Origin: ZC4RG35 sp040878345
GTDB lineage: Bacteria; Actinomycetota; Acidimicrobiia; Spongiisociales; ZC4RG35
Direction of reading: 5' to 3'
DNA: 64,000 nucleotides
Assembly (NCBI GenBank): GCA_040878345.1
Contig: JBBDML010000004.1
Location: 62,001 to 126,000, forward strand
Shown: piece after piece, positions 40,481 through 49,250 of the stretch
Position numbering within the stretch: position 1 is the stretch's first letter
Layout: each line of letters opens with the position of its first letter
Notes under the pieces: model-generated
Database searches by the model: none
What the model was told of the DNA's origin: nothing
What the model saw: only the letters and a program-made list of their open reading frames with translations
Position numbers and translations under genes: made by a program

Positions 40481-41602
40481 TCAGTCGCCGAGTGAGATCC
40501 CCAGATGACGCGCCGTCATCAGCCAGGGATGGTCGAGGGGAACCGTCTTGATCTGGCCGGCGATCTCCTTCAAGGGAACCGGCTCGGTCCTATCGCCACG
40601 GGCTGCCACCATCACCCCGTGGACCCCCTCGACGATGTACTCGGCGCAGGCCGCGCCGAGACGGGTGGCGAGGAGCCGGTCACCGGGAGATGGGGTCCCG
40701 CCCCGTTGGACGTGGCCCAGGATGGTTACCCTCGACTCCAGCCCGGTCATCTCGCTGAGCTTCGATGCGAGGAGGGTTGTACCGCCAACGCTGGTGGTGT
40801 CGAGCTCCTTGATCCGCTGCTTCAGTTGGTCGCGTTCCCCACCCTGGGCCGCGTCCTTCTTGGCAACCAGGTCGGCGCGGGTGGCGACGTCGTCGCGTGA
40901 GACGGCTCCCTCGGCCACGGCCATGATGGAGAAGCTGCTACCTGCCGCCCGACGTGCCGAGATCGAGGAGGCCACCGCCTCCACGTCATAGGGGATCTCG
41001 GGGAGGAGGATCACGTCGGCCCCGGCGGCGATCCCCGATCCCAGGGCCAGCCAGCCGGCGGTGTGGCCCATCAACTCCACCACCATGATCCGGTGATGGC
41101 TATGGGCCGTCGAGTGGAGACGGTCGATGGCCTCGGTGGCGATCCCCATGGCGGTGTCGAATCCGAAGGTGATGTCGGTGCCCACCACGTCGTTGTCGAT
41201 GGTCTTGGGCAGGGTCAGCACCCGGACCCCGATCTCGTGGAGCTTGAGGGCGTTCTTGACCGTCCCGTCGCCGCCGAGGCACACCAGTGCCTCCAGCTCG
41301 TGCTTGTCCACCACGTCACGCATCACCGGTGTCATGTCGAGGGTGCGGCCATCACCCATGTCCATACGGTCGATCTTGACCCGGCTGGTGCCGAGCACGG
41401 TGCCCCCTCTGGTGAGGATCCCGGAGAGGTCGTCGGAGCTGAGACGGGAGAACCGATTCTGCATGAGCCCGAGGAACCCGTCGTGGAACCCGATGACATG
41501 CATCCCGTAGGCCCGTTGTGCCGACTTCCCCACGGCTCGTATGGCGGCGTTGAGACCGGGGCTGTCACCCCCCGCAGTCAGGATGCCGATGGTGCGGGCC
41601 AT
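40481..41602 (-). CDS. pfkA: 6-Phosphofructokinase (group III)
   Basis: A 373-residue phosphofructokinase phosphorylating fructose 6-phosphate. GILTAGGDSPGLNAAIRAV binds the nucleotide; CLGGDGTVKNA and LPKTIDNDVVGTD surround the active site; ILGHVQRGGTPSPGDR is the PFK signature. The residue pair that predicts the phosphoryl donor is Gly (GGDGT) and Lys (PKTIDND). Gly is typical of ATP enzymes, Lys of pyrophosphate enzymes; this mix is known in actinobacterial group III, so the donor cannot be fixed by sequence. TACCAT lies seven bases before the ATG. Confidence 0.92.
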   Translation of the reverse strand: MARTIGILTAGGDSPGLNAAIRAVGKSAQRAYGMHVIGFHDGFLGLMQNRFSRLSSDDLSGILTRGGTVLGTSRVKIDRMDMGDGRTLDMTPVMRDVVDKHELEALVCLGGDGTVKNALKLHEIGVRVLTLPKTIDNDVVGTDITFGFDTAMGIATEAIDRLHSTAHSHHRIMVVELMGHTAGWLALGSGIAAGADVILLPEIPYDVEAVASSISARRAAGSSFSIMAVAEGAVSRDDVATRADLVAKKDAAQGGERDQLKQRIKELDTTSVGGTTLLASKLSEMTGLESRVTILGHVQRGGTPSPGDRLLATRLGAACAEYIVEGVHGVMVAARGDRTEPVPLKEIAGQIKTVPLDHPWLMTARHLGISLGD

Positions 41603-41609
41603 TGAGGCG

Positions 41610-41615
41610 ATGGTA
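41610..41615 (-). promoter_or_regulatory. -10 box of pfkA
   Basis: TACCAT on the minus strand, seven bases before ATG at 41602; overlaps the first GGTACCGG copy. Confidence 0.45.
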
Positions 41616-41685
41616 CCGGTTGCCCGGCTTCGCCTGGTTCCGGGTACCGGGTGCCTGGTACCGGTTACCTGTTACCTGGTACCGG
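41612..41685. repeat. GGTACCGG-rich intergenic repeat
   Basis: Four copies of GGTACCGG at 41612, 41643, 41657 and 41678 in the 86-base interval between pfkA and purL, with CTGGTTCCGG and GGTTACCTG variants between. The element is low in complexity and non-coding. Confidence 0.75.
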
Positions 41686-41688
41686 GGA

Positions 41689-43839
41689 CTAGCCGGTCAG
41701 GGCCCGCCCCAATGCGTTACGCCAGATGTCTCCGGCCGTCTTCAGCGCTATCGACTCCTCACCGATGACGATGGCATGTCCCGACATGGTTCCGACCCTG
41801 CGTCCCATGGGAAGGTCGTCCCAACCCGGCTCGACCACCGCCACCACACGATGGGGGTCCTCGCCGAACAGGGTGTGGGTCGCCGCCGGCTCGATGATGG
41901 CTCCCACTCCCGAGGCGATGCAGATCTCGGCGATGGCAACGCCAAGCCCGCCGTCGGAGACGTCATGGAGCACCGGCACCCTATGGGCCAGGTCGGCGAC
42001 TATCTCGATGACCCGCCGGGCGGTTGCGGGGTCGGGTGGTGTGGGTCGGCCACCCAGCTCCCCCAGGTGCGCCTGAAGCCGTGTGCCGGCGAGATTCGAT
42101 GTGGGCTCCGGGCCGATCACCCAGACTTCCATCCCGGGGCGGGCCCGGTCGAGACGGGGAGGCTCGCCCGGCATCGGATCCGCCAGCCCGAGTAGCCCCA
42201 CTACCGGGGTGGGGTGGATGTCGACGCCGTCGGTCTCGTTGTAGAACGACACATTGCCACCCACCACCGGGATCCCCAGGGCCTCACAGGCCTCGGAGAT
42301 CCCCTCAACGGTCTCCTTGAACTGCCACATGACCTCCGGTTTCTCAGGGTTGCCGAAGTTGAGGTTGTCCACCAGTGCCAGGGGGCGGGCACCGGTCACT
42401 GCCACATTGAGGGCCGCCTCGTACACCAGGCGGGAAGCTCCCAGTCGAGGGTCGAGGAGACAGAGACGCCCGTTGCCGTCGGTCGAAACCGCCAGGCCCT
42501 TGTCGGTCCCCCTGATCCGCAGCAGGGAGCCGTCGCTTCCAGGGCCGACCACGGTGTTGAGGAACAGCATGTGGTCGTACTGCTGGTGAGCCCAGGCCGA
42601 GGACCCGACGGCGGGATCAGCGAGGAGCCCGAGGAGGAGGTCGATGGGGCCCGTCGTCGGTGTCTCGAACCGGCGGTCCCACAGCTGGTCGAGCCATGCG
42701 GGCCGCGCCGCGGGGCGGTCGTAGAGCGGGGCGTCGTCGGACAGCGAGGCGGCCGGGATATCGGCCACCACCTCGCCGTGGTACCGGACCACCAGGGTGC
42801 TGCCGCCGTTGACGAGTCCGACCACACTCGAGTCGATCTCCCACCTCGCCGCCACGGCCAGGACCTCATCGACCATCTCGGGATGGACGAAGGCCATCAT
42901 CCGCTCCTGGGACTCCGACATCAACAGCTCGGGGGCGGTCATCCCACCCTCTCTGACGTGGACCGCTTCCAGATCCACCTCCATGCCAACTCCGGCCCGA
43001 CTCGCTGGCTCCGAGGTGGCGCAGGAGAGCCCGGCCGCCCCGAGATCCTGGACCCCGACTACCAGCCCCCGCCAGTACATCTCCAGACAGGCCTCGATCA
43101 ACTTCTTCTCCTCGAAGGGATCCCCGACCTGGACGCTGGGCCGCTTGGCCCCGGCCTCCTCGTCGAAGGACGCCGATGCCAGCACCGATGCCCCACCGAT
43201 GCCGTCCCGCCCAGTGGCCTTCCCCAGCAGGACGGCAACCGTCCCCGGCTCACCGGCAGTGCCGAGGACCAACTGCTCGCGGCGGAGTATCCCCAGGCAC
43301 ATCACGTTCACCAGGGGGTTCCCGGTGTAACAGTCGTCGAAGTCGATCTCCCCGCCAACGGTGGGCACCCCCACCGCATTGCCGTACCCGGCGATCCCGG
43401 CGACCACCCCCTTGAACAGGAAGCGGTTCCTGGGGTTGTCGAGAGGACCGAAGCGGATCTGGTCCCACAGGGCGATGGGGCGGGCCCCCATGGTGAAGAC
43501 GTCCCTCAGGATGCCACCCACCCCGGTGGCCGCCCCCTGGTAGGGCTCGACGAAGGAGGGATGGTTGTGACTCTCGATCCGGATCGCAGCCAGCCATCCG
43601 TCACCGATGTCGACCACCCCGGCGTTCTCACCGGGGCCGACCACCACCCACGGGGCCTCGGTCGGGAAGCGGCGCAGGTGGGACCTGGAGGACTTGTAGG
43701 AGCAGTGCTCGGACCACATCACCGAGTACATGGCGAGCTCGGCCGGCCTCGGGTCACGCCCCAGGAGCTCGAGGAGCCGATCGTGCTCGTCATCGGTCAT
43801 GCCCAAGTGACGGTGCACCGATTCGGTCACGGGTGTCAT
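41689..43839 (-). CDS. purL: Phosphoribosylformylglycinamidine synthase subunit PurL
   Basis: A 716-residue small-type PurL that converts FGAR to FGAM using ammonia from PurQ. Features: MWSEHCSYKSSRSHLRRFPT, GPGENAGVVDIGDG (ATP), ESHNHPSFVEPYQGAATGVGG, GVQDLGAAGLSCATSE and LHDVSDGGLGVAIAEI. This form needs separate PurS and PurQ, both encoded directly upstream. ATG 43839 overlaps the purQ stop (ATGA). Confidence 0.96.
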   Translation of the reverse strand: MTPVTESVHRHLGMTDDEHDRLLELLGRDPRPAELAMYSVMWSEHCSYKSSRSHLRRFPTEAPWVVVGPGENAGVVDIGDGWLAAIRIESHNHPSFVEPYQGAATGVGGILRDVFTMGARPIALWDQIRFGPLDNPRNRFLFKGVVAGIAGYGNAVGVPTVGGEIDFDDCYTGNPLVNVMCLGILRREQLVLGTAGEPGTVAVLLGKATGRDGIGGASVLASASFDEEAGAKRPSVQVGDPFEEKKLIEACLEMYWRGLVVGVQDLGAAGLSCATSEPASRAGVGMEVDLEAVHVREGGMTAPELLMSESQERMMAFVHPEMVDEVLAVAARWEIDSSVVGLVNGGSTLVVRYHGEVVADIPAASLSDDAPLYDRPAARPAWLDQLWDRRFETPTTGPIDLLLGLLADPAVGSSAWAHQQYDHMLFLNTVVGPGSDGSLLRIRGTDKGLAVSTDGNGRLCLLDPRLGASRLVYEAALNVAVTGARPLALVDNLNFGNPEKPEVMWQFKETVEGISEACEALGIPVVGGNVSFYNETDGVDIHPTPVVGLLGLADPMPGEPPRLDRARPGMEVWVIGPEPTSNLAGTRLQAHLGELGGRPTPPDPATARRVIEIVADLAHRVPVLHDVSDGGLGVAIAEICIASGVGAIIEPAATHTLFGEDPHRVVAVVEPGWDDLPMGRRVGTMSGHAIVIGEESIALKTAGDIWRNALGRALTG

Positions 43840-44480
43840 GCCGGTGCCATCGACCGGAGGAAGCCCTCGAGGAGAATCAATCCGTCGGCCGAGCCCAGCA
43901 ACGGGTCACTGCCGCGCTCGGGGTGGGGCATCACCCCGACCACGTTGCCGGTTTGGTTCGCCACCGCCGCCGCCCGGTGCTGTGAGCCGTTCGGGTCGCC
44001 GATGTAGCGGAGGACGACCCGCCCCTCGCCGGATGGGTCGACCCAGTTGCCCTCATAGGAATTGAGTGGGATCCGGATGCGCTGCCCATCTCTGGCAGCC
44101 CTGGTGAGGATGGTCTCGGTATCTACCACCTCGACCTCCACGAACCGGCAGATGAAGGAGAGGTCCCGGTTGGCGATGAGAGCACCCGGGAGGAGCCCGG
44201 CCTCACACAGGATCTGGAATCCGTTGCAGATGCCGAGCACCGGCGCACCCGACTCTGCCATCCGGGTCACCTCGGCCATCACCGGCGAGAACCTGGCGAT
44301 GGCCCCGGTGCGAAGGGCATCTCCATGGGCGAACCCCCCGGGGAGTACCACACCGCCGAACTCGGAGAGATCGGTGTCGCGATGCCAGACCAGGTCGGCC
44401 ACGCCGCCCATGGTCTCCAGGGCGTGGACCACGTCGTGTTCGCAGTTGCTCCCGGGGAACACCACCACCGCCACCTTCAT
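43836..44480 (-). CDS. purQ: Phosphoribosylformylglycinamidine synthase glutaminase subunit PurQ
   Basis: A 214-residue class I glutamine amidotransferase. MKVAVVVFPGSNCEHD is the usual start; VLGICNGFQIL holds the nucleophile cysteine and GVMPHPERGSDP the His-Glu pair. It releases ammonia for PurL. The frame shows two consecutive ATGs; ATG 44483 overlaps the purS stop (ATGA), while 44480 gives the family's typical first residues. Either start changes the protein by one residue. Confidence 0.95.
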   Translation of the reverse strand: MKVAVVVFPGSNCEHDVVHALETMGGVADLVWHRDTDLSEFGGVVLPGGFAHGDALRTGAIARFSPVMAEVTRMAESGAPVLGICNGFQILCEAGLLPGALIANRDLSFICRFVEVEVVDTETILTRAARDGQRIRIPLNSYEGNWVDPSGEGRVVLRYIGDPNGSQHRAAAVANQTGNVVGVMPHPERGSDPLLGSADGLILLEGFLRSMAPA

Positions 44481-44719
44481 CATCCGACCTCTACCTCGAA
44501 ATCCTCGATTACCGGGTTGGCGAGGAGCCTGCGGCACATTTCCTCGACCCTGGCCTCGACCTGGCGGGGGTCATCGCCTTCGACCTCCATGTGGATCACG
44601 CGGTCCATCCTGACCTCCCCTGCCTCGATGAATCCCAGCTCGTGAAGCGCCCTTCGCACCGTTGTCCCCTCGGGGTCTGCGATCTCGGGGCGCCGGTTGA
44701 TGGTGATTGTGACCTTCAT
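44480..44719 (-). CDS. purS: Phosphoribosylformylglycinamidine synthase subunit PurS
   Basis: A 79-residue small subunit, MKVTITINRRPEIADPEGTT through the C-terminal LLANPVIEDFEVEVG, the conserved PurS pattern. It bridges PurL and PurQ. Overlaps purC upstream by four bases and purQ downstream, in the operon purC-purS-purQ-purL. Confidence 0.95.
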   Translation of the reverse strand: MKVTITINRRPEIADPEGTTVRRALHELGFIEAGEVRMDRVIHMEVEGDDPRQVEARVEEMCRRLLANPVIEDFEVEVG

Positions 44720-45585
44720 CGGTAGTCCTCGAAGCTGGCGCCGGTGATCCTCTCGTATGCCTCGATATAACGTGCCCTGGTCCCGGCAACCACCTCGAGG
44801 GGCAGGTCGGGGGCGGGTGCCGTCCTATCCCACGACTGGGTGTCCAGCCACTCTCTGACGTACTGCTTGTCGAACGAGGGGACATCTCTGCCGGGCGACC
44901 ATCGATCGGCCGGCCAGTAACGGGAGGAGTCCGGGGTGAGCACCTCGTCGATGAGGAGGAGATCCCCATGGGCGTGCCCGAACTCGAGTTTGGTGTCGGC
45001 GAGGATCACCCCACGCGCCGCGGCATATCCGGCCGCCCGCAGATAGATGTCGACGCTGCGGTGGCGAAGCTCCTCGTAGAGATCGTCACCCAGGATGGTC
45101 CTTGCTCTGGCCTCGTCGAGGTTCTCGTCGTGCCCGGTGGCCTCCTTGGTCGCCGGGGTGAAGATGGGCTCCGGGAGCCGGTCCGCCAGTCGGAGCCCTT
45201 CAGGCAGGTGCTCGGTGCTGGGGCCGCCGCCTTCCCGATACTCTCGCCAGGCGGACCCATAGAGATAGCCCCTGACCACGCACTCGACGGGGATCACCTC
45301 GGCACGCTGCACAACCATCGCCCGCCCCTTCATGTGCCTTCGATCCTCCACGGTGAGCCCGTCCACCTCGGAGAGGTCGGTCCCCAGGAGATGGTTGGGG
45401 GTTCCCAGGTAGTCGAAGAAGTGGAGGCTGAGACCTGTCAGTACCATGCCCTTGTCGGGTATCGGCTGGTTGAGGACGACGTCGTAGGCCGAGATCCGGT
45501 CTGTTGCCACCAAGAGGAGGCGTTCGGGGTCGATCTGGTAGATCTCGCGCACCTTGCCCGAGGCGATGTGGGGTAAGGCCGGCAC
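44716..45585 (-). CDS. purC: Phosphoribosylaminoimidazole-succinocarboxamide synthase
   Basis: A 289-residue SAICAR synthetase that joins CAIR and aspartate using ATP. Motifs: GKVREIYQID, VATDRISAYDVVLNQPIPDKG, VECVVRGYLYGSAWREY, GVILADTKLEFG and LIDEVLTPDSSRYWP with FDKQYVREWL. This is the long, yeast/plant-like form. GTG start at 45585 with TACCCT eight bases upstream; first gene of the four-gene purine operon. Confidence 0.96.
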   Translation of the reverse strand: MPALPHIASGKVREIYQIDPERLLLVATDRISAYDVVLNQPIPDKGMVLTGLSLHFFDYLGTPNHLLGTDLSEVDGLTVEDRRHMKGRAMVVQRAEVIPVECVVRGYLYGSAWREYREGGGPSTEHLPEGLRLADRLPEPIFTPATKEATGHDENLDEARARTILGDDLYEELRHRSVDIYLRAAGYAAARGVILADTKLEFGHAHGDLLLIDEVLTPDSSRYWPADRWSPGRDVPSFDKQYVREWLDTQSWDRTAPAPDLPLEVVAGTRARYIEAYERITGASFEDYR

Positions 45586-45593
45586 GCCGAGGC

Positions 45594-45599
45594 AGGGTA
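45594..45599 (-). promoter_or_regulatory. -10 box of purC-S-Q-L operon
   Basis: TACCCT on the minus strand, eight bases before GTG at 45585. No riboswitch structure is evident in the 92-base interval to the divergent gene. Confidence 0.5.
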
Positions 45600-45677
45600 G
45601 TCCCGCTCTGATAGGCCTTTATCCCCTGCCATCCGGTCGCCCCCAGGACACTCTGGGAAGAGAAGAAAGGAGGTCTC

Positions 45678-46370
45678 ATGCGGATTCGAGACCTTATGAC
45701 CAAGGACGTGATCACGATCGGGCCTGATGCTCCTCTCAAGGAGGCGGCGCGTCGGATGCTTGAAGCCCGAGTCAGCGGCCTCCCGGTGACCGATGCCGAG
45801 GGCAACCTTGTAGGAATAGTCACCGAGGCCGACTTCGTCGCCGGTGAGGCCGACAGGAGGGCTCGGATGCGGGCCGGCCTGCTCCGATTCCTCGATCGTC
45901 ATCATGACATCCCCTCCCAGGAGCGCCTGGTCGGTGATGTCATGACCAGCCCTGTGGTGGTCATCGGTCCCGAGACCGATCATGCCGAGGCGGCGCGCGT
46001 CATGCAGAAGGAGAACGTCAAGAGGCTGCCGGTGGTGGAAAGTGGCAAGCTGGTTGGGCTGGTCTCCCGGTCCGACACACTCCGTGCCTTTGTCCGGCCC
46101 GATCAGGAGATCATCGAGGAGATCAACGCCTACGTCATGGAAAAGGTGCTCTGGGTCGACCCGTCGAAGGTCGAGGTGATCTGTGTCGACGGGAACCTGA
46201 CTCTCCGGGGGAGGATGGAGACCAGGTCCGACGCCAACCTGCTAGTGGAGCTGACCAAGAGGCTCGACGGTGTGGCTTCGGTGACCGACGAGTTGAGCTG
46301 GGAGTACGACAACACCAGGCTCGACCTGGCCGGCACCCCCTACGAGGTCAACCCCAGATCCAACTGGTGA
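45678..46370 (+). CDS. CBS-CBS-BON domain protein
   Basis: A 230-residue protein with two CBS domains (about 1-60 with MRIRDLMTKDVITIGPDAPL, about 90-150 with VGDVMTSPVVVIGPETDH) and a C-terminal BON domain (about 155-215 with VEVICVDGNLTLRGRMETRS). CBS pairs bind adenine nucleotides; BON domains bind lipids or membranes. The partner is unknown. A near-perfect ribosome site, AAGGAGG, lies four bases before the ATG, unlike most genes here. Divergent from purC. Confidence 0.9.
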   Translation: MRIRDLMTKDVITIGPDAPLKEAARRMLEARVSGLPVTDAEGNLVGIVTEADFVAGEADRRARMRAGLLRFLDRHHDIPSQERLVGDVMTSPVVVIGPETDHAEAARVMQKENVKRLPVVESGKLVGLVSRSDTLRAFVRPDQEIIEEINAYVMEKVLWVDPSKVEVICVDGNLTLRGRMETRSDANLLVELTKRLDGVASVTDELSWEYDNTRLDLAGTPYEVNPRSNW

Positions 46371-46376
46371 CCGACC

Positions 46377-46382
46377 TACGCT
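46377..46382 (+). promoter_or_regulatory. -10 box of PaaI-family gene
   Basis: TACGCT, seven bases before GTG at 46390. Confidence 0.45.
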
Positions 46383-46389
46383 GCGCCCG

Positions 46390-46794
46390 GTGACGAGCTT
46401 TGTCGCCGCCAGGGTCGCAGAGATGCTGGCCGCCGACCGCTTTGCAGCCGGGCTGGGGGTGAGCCTGGTCGAGGTGAGGGATGATGAGATCGTGGTGGGC
46501 ATGGAGGTGACCGATGCCCATGCCAACTTCCTCGGGGTGGGCCACGGCGGGATGGTCTTCTCGCTTGCCGATTGCGCCTTTTCCCTGGCGTCCAACGCAG
46601 CAGGGCAACGGGCGGTGGCAGTCGATACCCATCTGGTGCTGACGGCGCCCTCCCGGCCAGGCGATCTCCTACGGGCCGTGGTTCGGGAGGTCTCCAGGGG
46701 CAAGACCCTCGGCACCTATCGAGCCGAGGTGAGGCGTCAGGACGACAGGTTGGTCGGGTTGTTCACCGGCACGGTTCACATCGCCGGCGACTGA
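46390..46794 (+). CDS. PaaI-family hotdog thioesterase
   Basis: A 134-residue hotdog-fold thioesterase. VTDAHANFLGVGHGGMVFSLADCAF matches the PaaI active-site helix, with Asn, His-Gly-Gly and Asp in the family positions. PaaI hydrolyses ring-hydroxylated phenylacetyl-CoA; other paa genes are absent here, so the substrate is open. GTG start after a TACGCT box. Confidence 0.88.
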   Translation: MTSFVAARVAEMLAADRFAAGLGVSLVEVRDDEIVVGMEVTDAHANFLGVGHGGMVFSLADCAFSLASNAAGQRAVAVDTHLVLTAPSRPGDLLRAVVREVSRGKTLGTYRAEVRRQDDRLVGLFTGTVHIAGD

Positions 46795-46807
46795 GCACCG
46801 GCCGATT

Positions 46808-46813
46808 TAGCAT
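46808..46813 (+). promoter_or_regulatory. -10 box of LCP-family gene
   Basis: TAGCAT, nine bases before TTG at 46823. Confidence 0.35.
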
Positions 46814-46822
46814 CGCCGGGGC

Positions 46823-47911
46823 TTGTCACTGATCAAATACACCGTGTTCCACCCCGTCCGGGTGTTGGCCGTGCTCGCCATCGGGGGAGTCTTGGGATTG
46901 GGCGCCTTCTATGCGTATCAGGTGAAGGCAGCCCTCGACATGGTGGCGGTGGAGGACTTCGATCCGGAGGGGGCGCGTGTCGCAATGGCCAACCCTGCAC
47001 CGGACTTCTCCGACCTGGTCAAAGACCCATACGGGAACTACTTGGACCCCGACCCACCGGTGAGCTCGTCGACTCTCGATCCCCGGAGCCAGTTCCCGAC
47101 CTCCTTTGGAGACCCTCTTCCCGACGAGGCGTTCGACTCCTATCTGCTGTTGGGCACCGACGCCTCGGGCTTCCTCGCCGACGCCATCATCCTGACCCTT
47201 CAGCCCAATGCCGGCGGGGCACCGATCATGGTCAGCCTTCCCCGCGACCTCTATGTCTGGAACCTGTGCAAGGACCGGTTCAGCCGGCTCAACGAAGGGT
47301 TGGGTGGGTGCCCGGGGACGGCATCCGGGTCGGAGCTGATGGCGATCATGGTCGAGGATTACACCGGGATCCCGGTTGACCACTTGGCCCGGATCAACTT
47401 CCGCGGTTTCGCCCGGCTGGTCGACGCCATGGAGGGGATCCAAGTCTGCGTCGACAACCCCACCCGTGACGCCAACTCGGGGCTCGACATTGCCACCGCC
47501 GGATGTCAGACGGTGAACGGGGAGACCGCACTCGCCTGGGTGAGGTCTCGGCACACCGAGCAGCTCATCGGGTCCGAGTGGAAGCAGGTGGCCGGGTCAG
47601 ACTTCGCCCGGCAATCGAGACAGCAGGACGTCCTGTTCCAGCTGGCCGCCAGGGCCGCCAGCTTCTCGTCGCCGGGGGCCCTGGTCAACCGGCTTTCGGC
47701 GGTGGCGTCATCGGTCAGGCTCGACTCGGAGTGGTCCTTCGGTCAGGCCATCTCCACCGGGTGGAGGTACCGGGGGATAAGCAAGGACTCGGTGAGGCGA
47801 TTCGGCATCGAGGCCCATAACTATCGGAGCCCCCTCGGGGCGGCGGTGCTGGTGCCCGACCTCAAGTTCACCGAGCAATTGGCGGCGGTCTTCGACCTCA
47901 ACGACATCTAG
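46823..47911 (+). CDS. LytR-CpsA-Psr (LCP) family wall glycopolymer transferase
   Basis: A 362-residue membrane-anchored protein with one N-terminal helix (VLAVLAIGGVLGLGAFYAY) and an extracellular LCP domain from about 105: YLLLGTDASGFLADAIILT, VSLPRDLYVWN with the phosphate-binding Arg, MVEDYTGIPVDHLARINFRGF and ALAWVRSRHT. LCP enzymes transfer lipid-linked glycopolymers to peptidoglycan. Three cysteines in the domain (LCKDRF, GGCPG, QVCVDN with AGCQT) could form disulfides. TTG start at 46823 gives MSLIKYTVFHP. Confidence 0.88.
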   Translation: MSLIKYTVFHPVRVLAVLAIGGVLGLGAFYAYQVKAALDMVAVEDFDPEGARVAMANPAPDFSDLVKDPYGNYLDPDPPVSSSTLDPRSQFPTSFGDPLPDEAFDSYLLLGTDASGFLADAIILTLQPNAGGAPIMVSLPRDLYVWNLCKDRFSRLNEGLGGCPGTASGSELMAIMVEDYTGIPVDHLARINFRGFARLVDAMEGIQVCVDNPTRDANSGLDIATAGCQTVNGETALAWVRSRHTEQLIGSEWKQVAGSDFARQSRQQDVLFQLAARAASFSSPGALVNRLSAVASSVRLDSEWSFGQAISTGWRYRGISKDSVRRFGIEAHNYRSPLGAAVLVPDLKFTEQLAAVFDLNDI

Positions 47912-47912
47912 C

Positions 47913-49211
47913 TCAGAGCGAGAGCGTGGCGAGACGGTCGAAGACGACTTTCGAGCCCTCGAGGACCCCGTCGAGCGAGAACCAGGCGTCGAGGTCCTGC
48001 TGGTTGAGGCTCAGCTCGGGGTCTGCGGCGAGGAGGTCACGGAGATTGCCCTTGCCATCCCAGGCGCTCATCGAGTGACCCTGCACGATTCGATAGGCCT
48101 GTTCCCTGCTCATCCCGGCATCGACGAGGCCGAGGAGAGCCGCCTGGCTGAACACCAGGCCATTGGTGGAGTCGAGATTCGCCCTCATCCGCTGGGTGTC
48201 GATCTCGAGCTCCTCGATGAGGCCGGTGAACTTGACCAGCATGTAATGCAGGCAGATCGAGGCGTCGGGCAAGGCGACACGTTCCGCCGAGGAGTGGGAG
48301 ATGTCACGCTCGTGCCAGAGAGCAACGTTCTCCAACCCGACCTGGGCGTAACCCCTCAGGAGCCTGGCCATGCCGGTAAGGCGCTCGGAGAGGATCGGGT
48401 TTCTCTTGTGGGGCATCGCCGAAGACCCCTTCTGACCTTTGCCGAATCCTTCCTTGACTTCCCCGACCTCCGATCTCTGCAGATGGCGGATCTCGGTGGC
48501 CATCCGCTCGATAGATGCGCCGACGAGGGCGAGGGTCGAGAGGTATTGGGCATGACGATCCCGCGCCGTCACCTGGGTGGAGGCGGGCTCCACCCCGAGG
48601 CCCAAGGCGGTGCACACCTTTGTCTCCACCTGGTGGGGGAGATGGGCATAGGTGCCGACCGCTCCCGAGATCTTCCCCACCGCCACCGCGGTCCTGGCCT
48701 GGATCAGCCTCTGGTGGTCTCGGGAGAGCTCGAACGCCCAGCCTGCCAGCTTGAGGCCGAACGTGGTCGGCTCGGCCCAGACTCCGTGGGTGCGCCCGAT
48801 CATGAAGGATTGCCTGTGCTCGGTCGCTCTGGCCTTGACCACGTCGACCAGATCGGTCAGAGCCGATAGGAGCAGGTCGCAGGAATCGGCGAGGAGGACC
48901 CCGCCGGCGGTGTCCAGGACGTCGGAGGAGGTCAGACCGTAGTGAAGCCAAGCCGCCGGGCCTAGACCCGCCGCCGCCCCCAGCAGGTCGACGAAGGCGG
49001 CGAGGTCGTGGTTGGTCACCTTCTCTCGTTCCCTGACTTCTGCCGGGGAGGGGAAAGCGATGGCTTCGACCGCGGCCGCGGTCCCGGCGGGGACCTTTCC
49101 CAGCCCCTCCCAGGCGTCGAGGGCCAGGACCTCCACCTGCTTCCAGATTTCGAGGCGTCTCTGATCTGACCAGATCTCGGCCATCTCGGGGAGCGTGTAT
49201 CTCTCGATCAC
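47913..49211 (-). CDS. purB: Adenylosuccinate lyase
   Basis: A 432-residue fumarase-superfamily lyase acting twice in purine synthesis, on SAICAR and on adenylosuccinate. IERYTLPEMAEIWSDQRR is the canonical start; HYGLTSSDVLDTA, IGRTHGVWAEPTTFGLK and the signature GSSAMPHKRNPILSE follow. The reading frame is open far upstream; GTG 49211 places the first residues correctly. No convincing -10 or ribosome site was found just upstream. Convergent with the LCP gene, with one base between the stops. Confidence 0.94.
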   Translation of the reverse strand: MIERYTLPEMAEIWSDQRRLEIWKQVEVLALDAWEGLGKVPAGTAAAVEAIAFPSPAEVREREKVTNHDLAAFVDLLGAAAGLGPAAWLHYGLTSSDVLDTAGGVLLADSCDLLLSALTDLVDVVKARATEHRQSFMIGRTHGVWAEPTTFGLKLAGWAFELSRDHQRLIQARTAVAVGKISGAVGTYAHLPHQVETKVCTALGLGVEPASTQVTARDRHAQYLSTLALVGASIERMATEIRHLQRSEVGEVKEGFGKGQKGSSAMPHKRNPILSERLTGMARLLRGYAQVGLENVALWHERDISHSSAERVALPDASICLHYMLVKFTGLIEELEIDTQRMRANLDSTNGLVFSQAALLGLVDAGMSREQAYRIVQGHSMSAWDGKGNLRDLLAADPELSLNQQDLDAWFSLDGVLEGSKVVFDRLATLSL

Positions 49212-49250
49212 TGTCCGGATATTGGCACGCCGATTACCGTCGCCGGTCCG

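Noticed and set aside
45586..45677. Purine riboswitch before purC or the CBS-BON gene
   Set aside because: The 92-base interval has no three-way-junction pattern, and purC looks leaderless, leaving no room for a leader.
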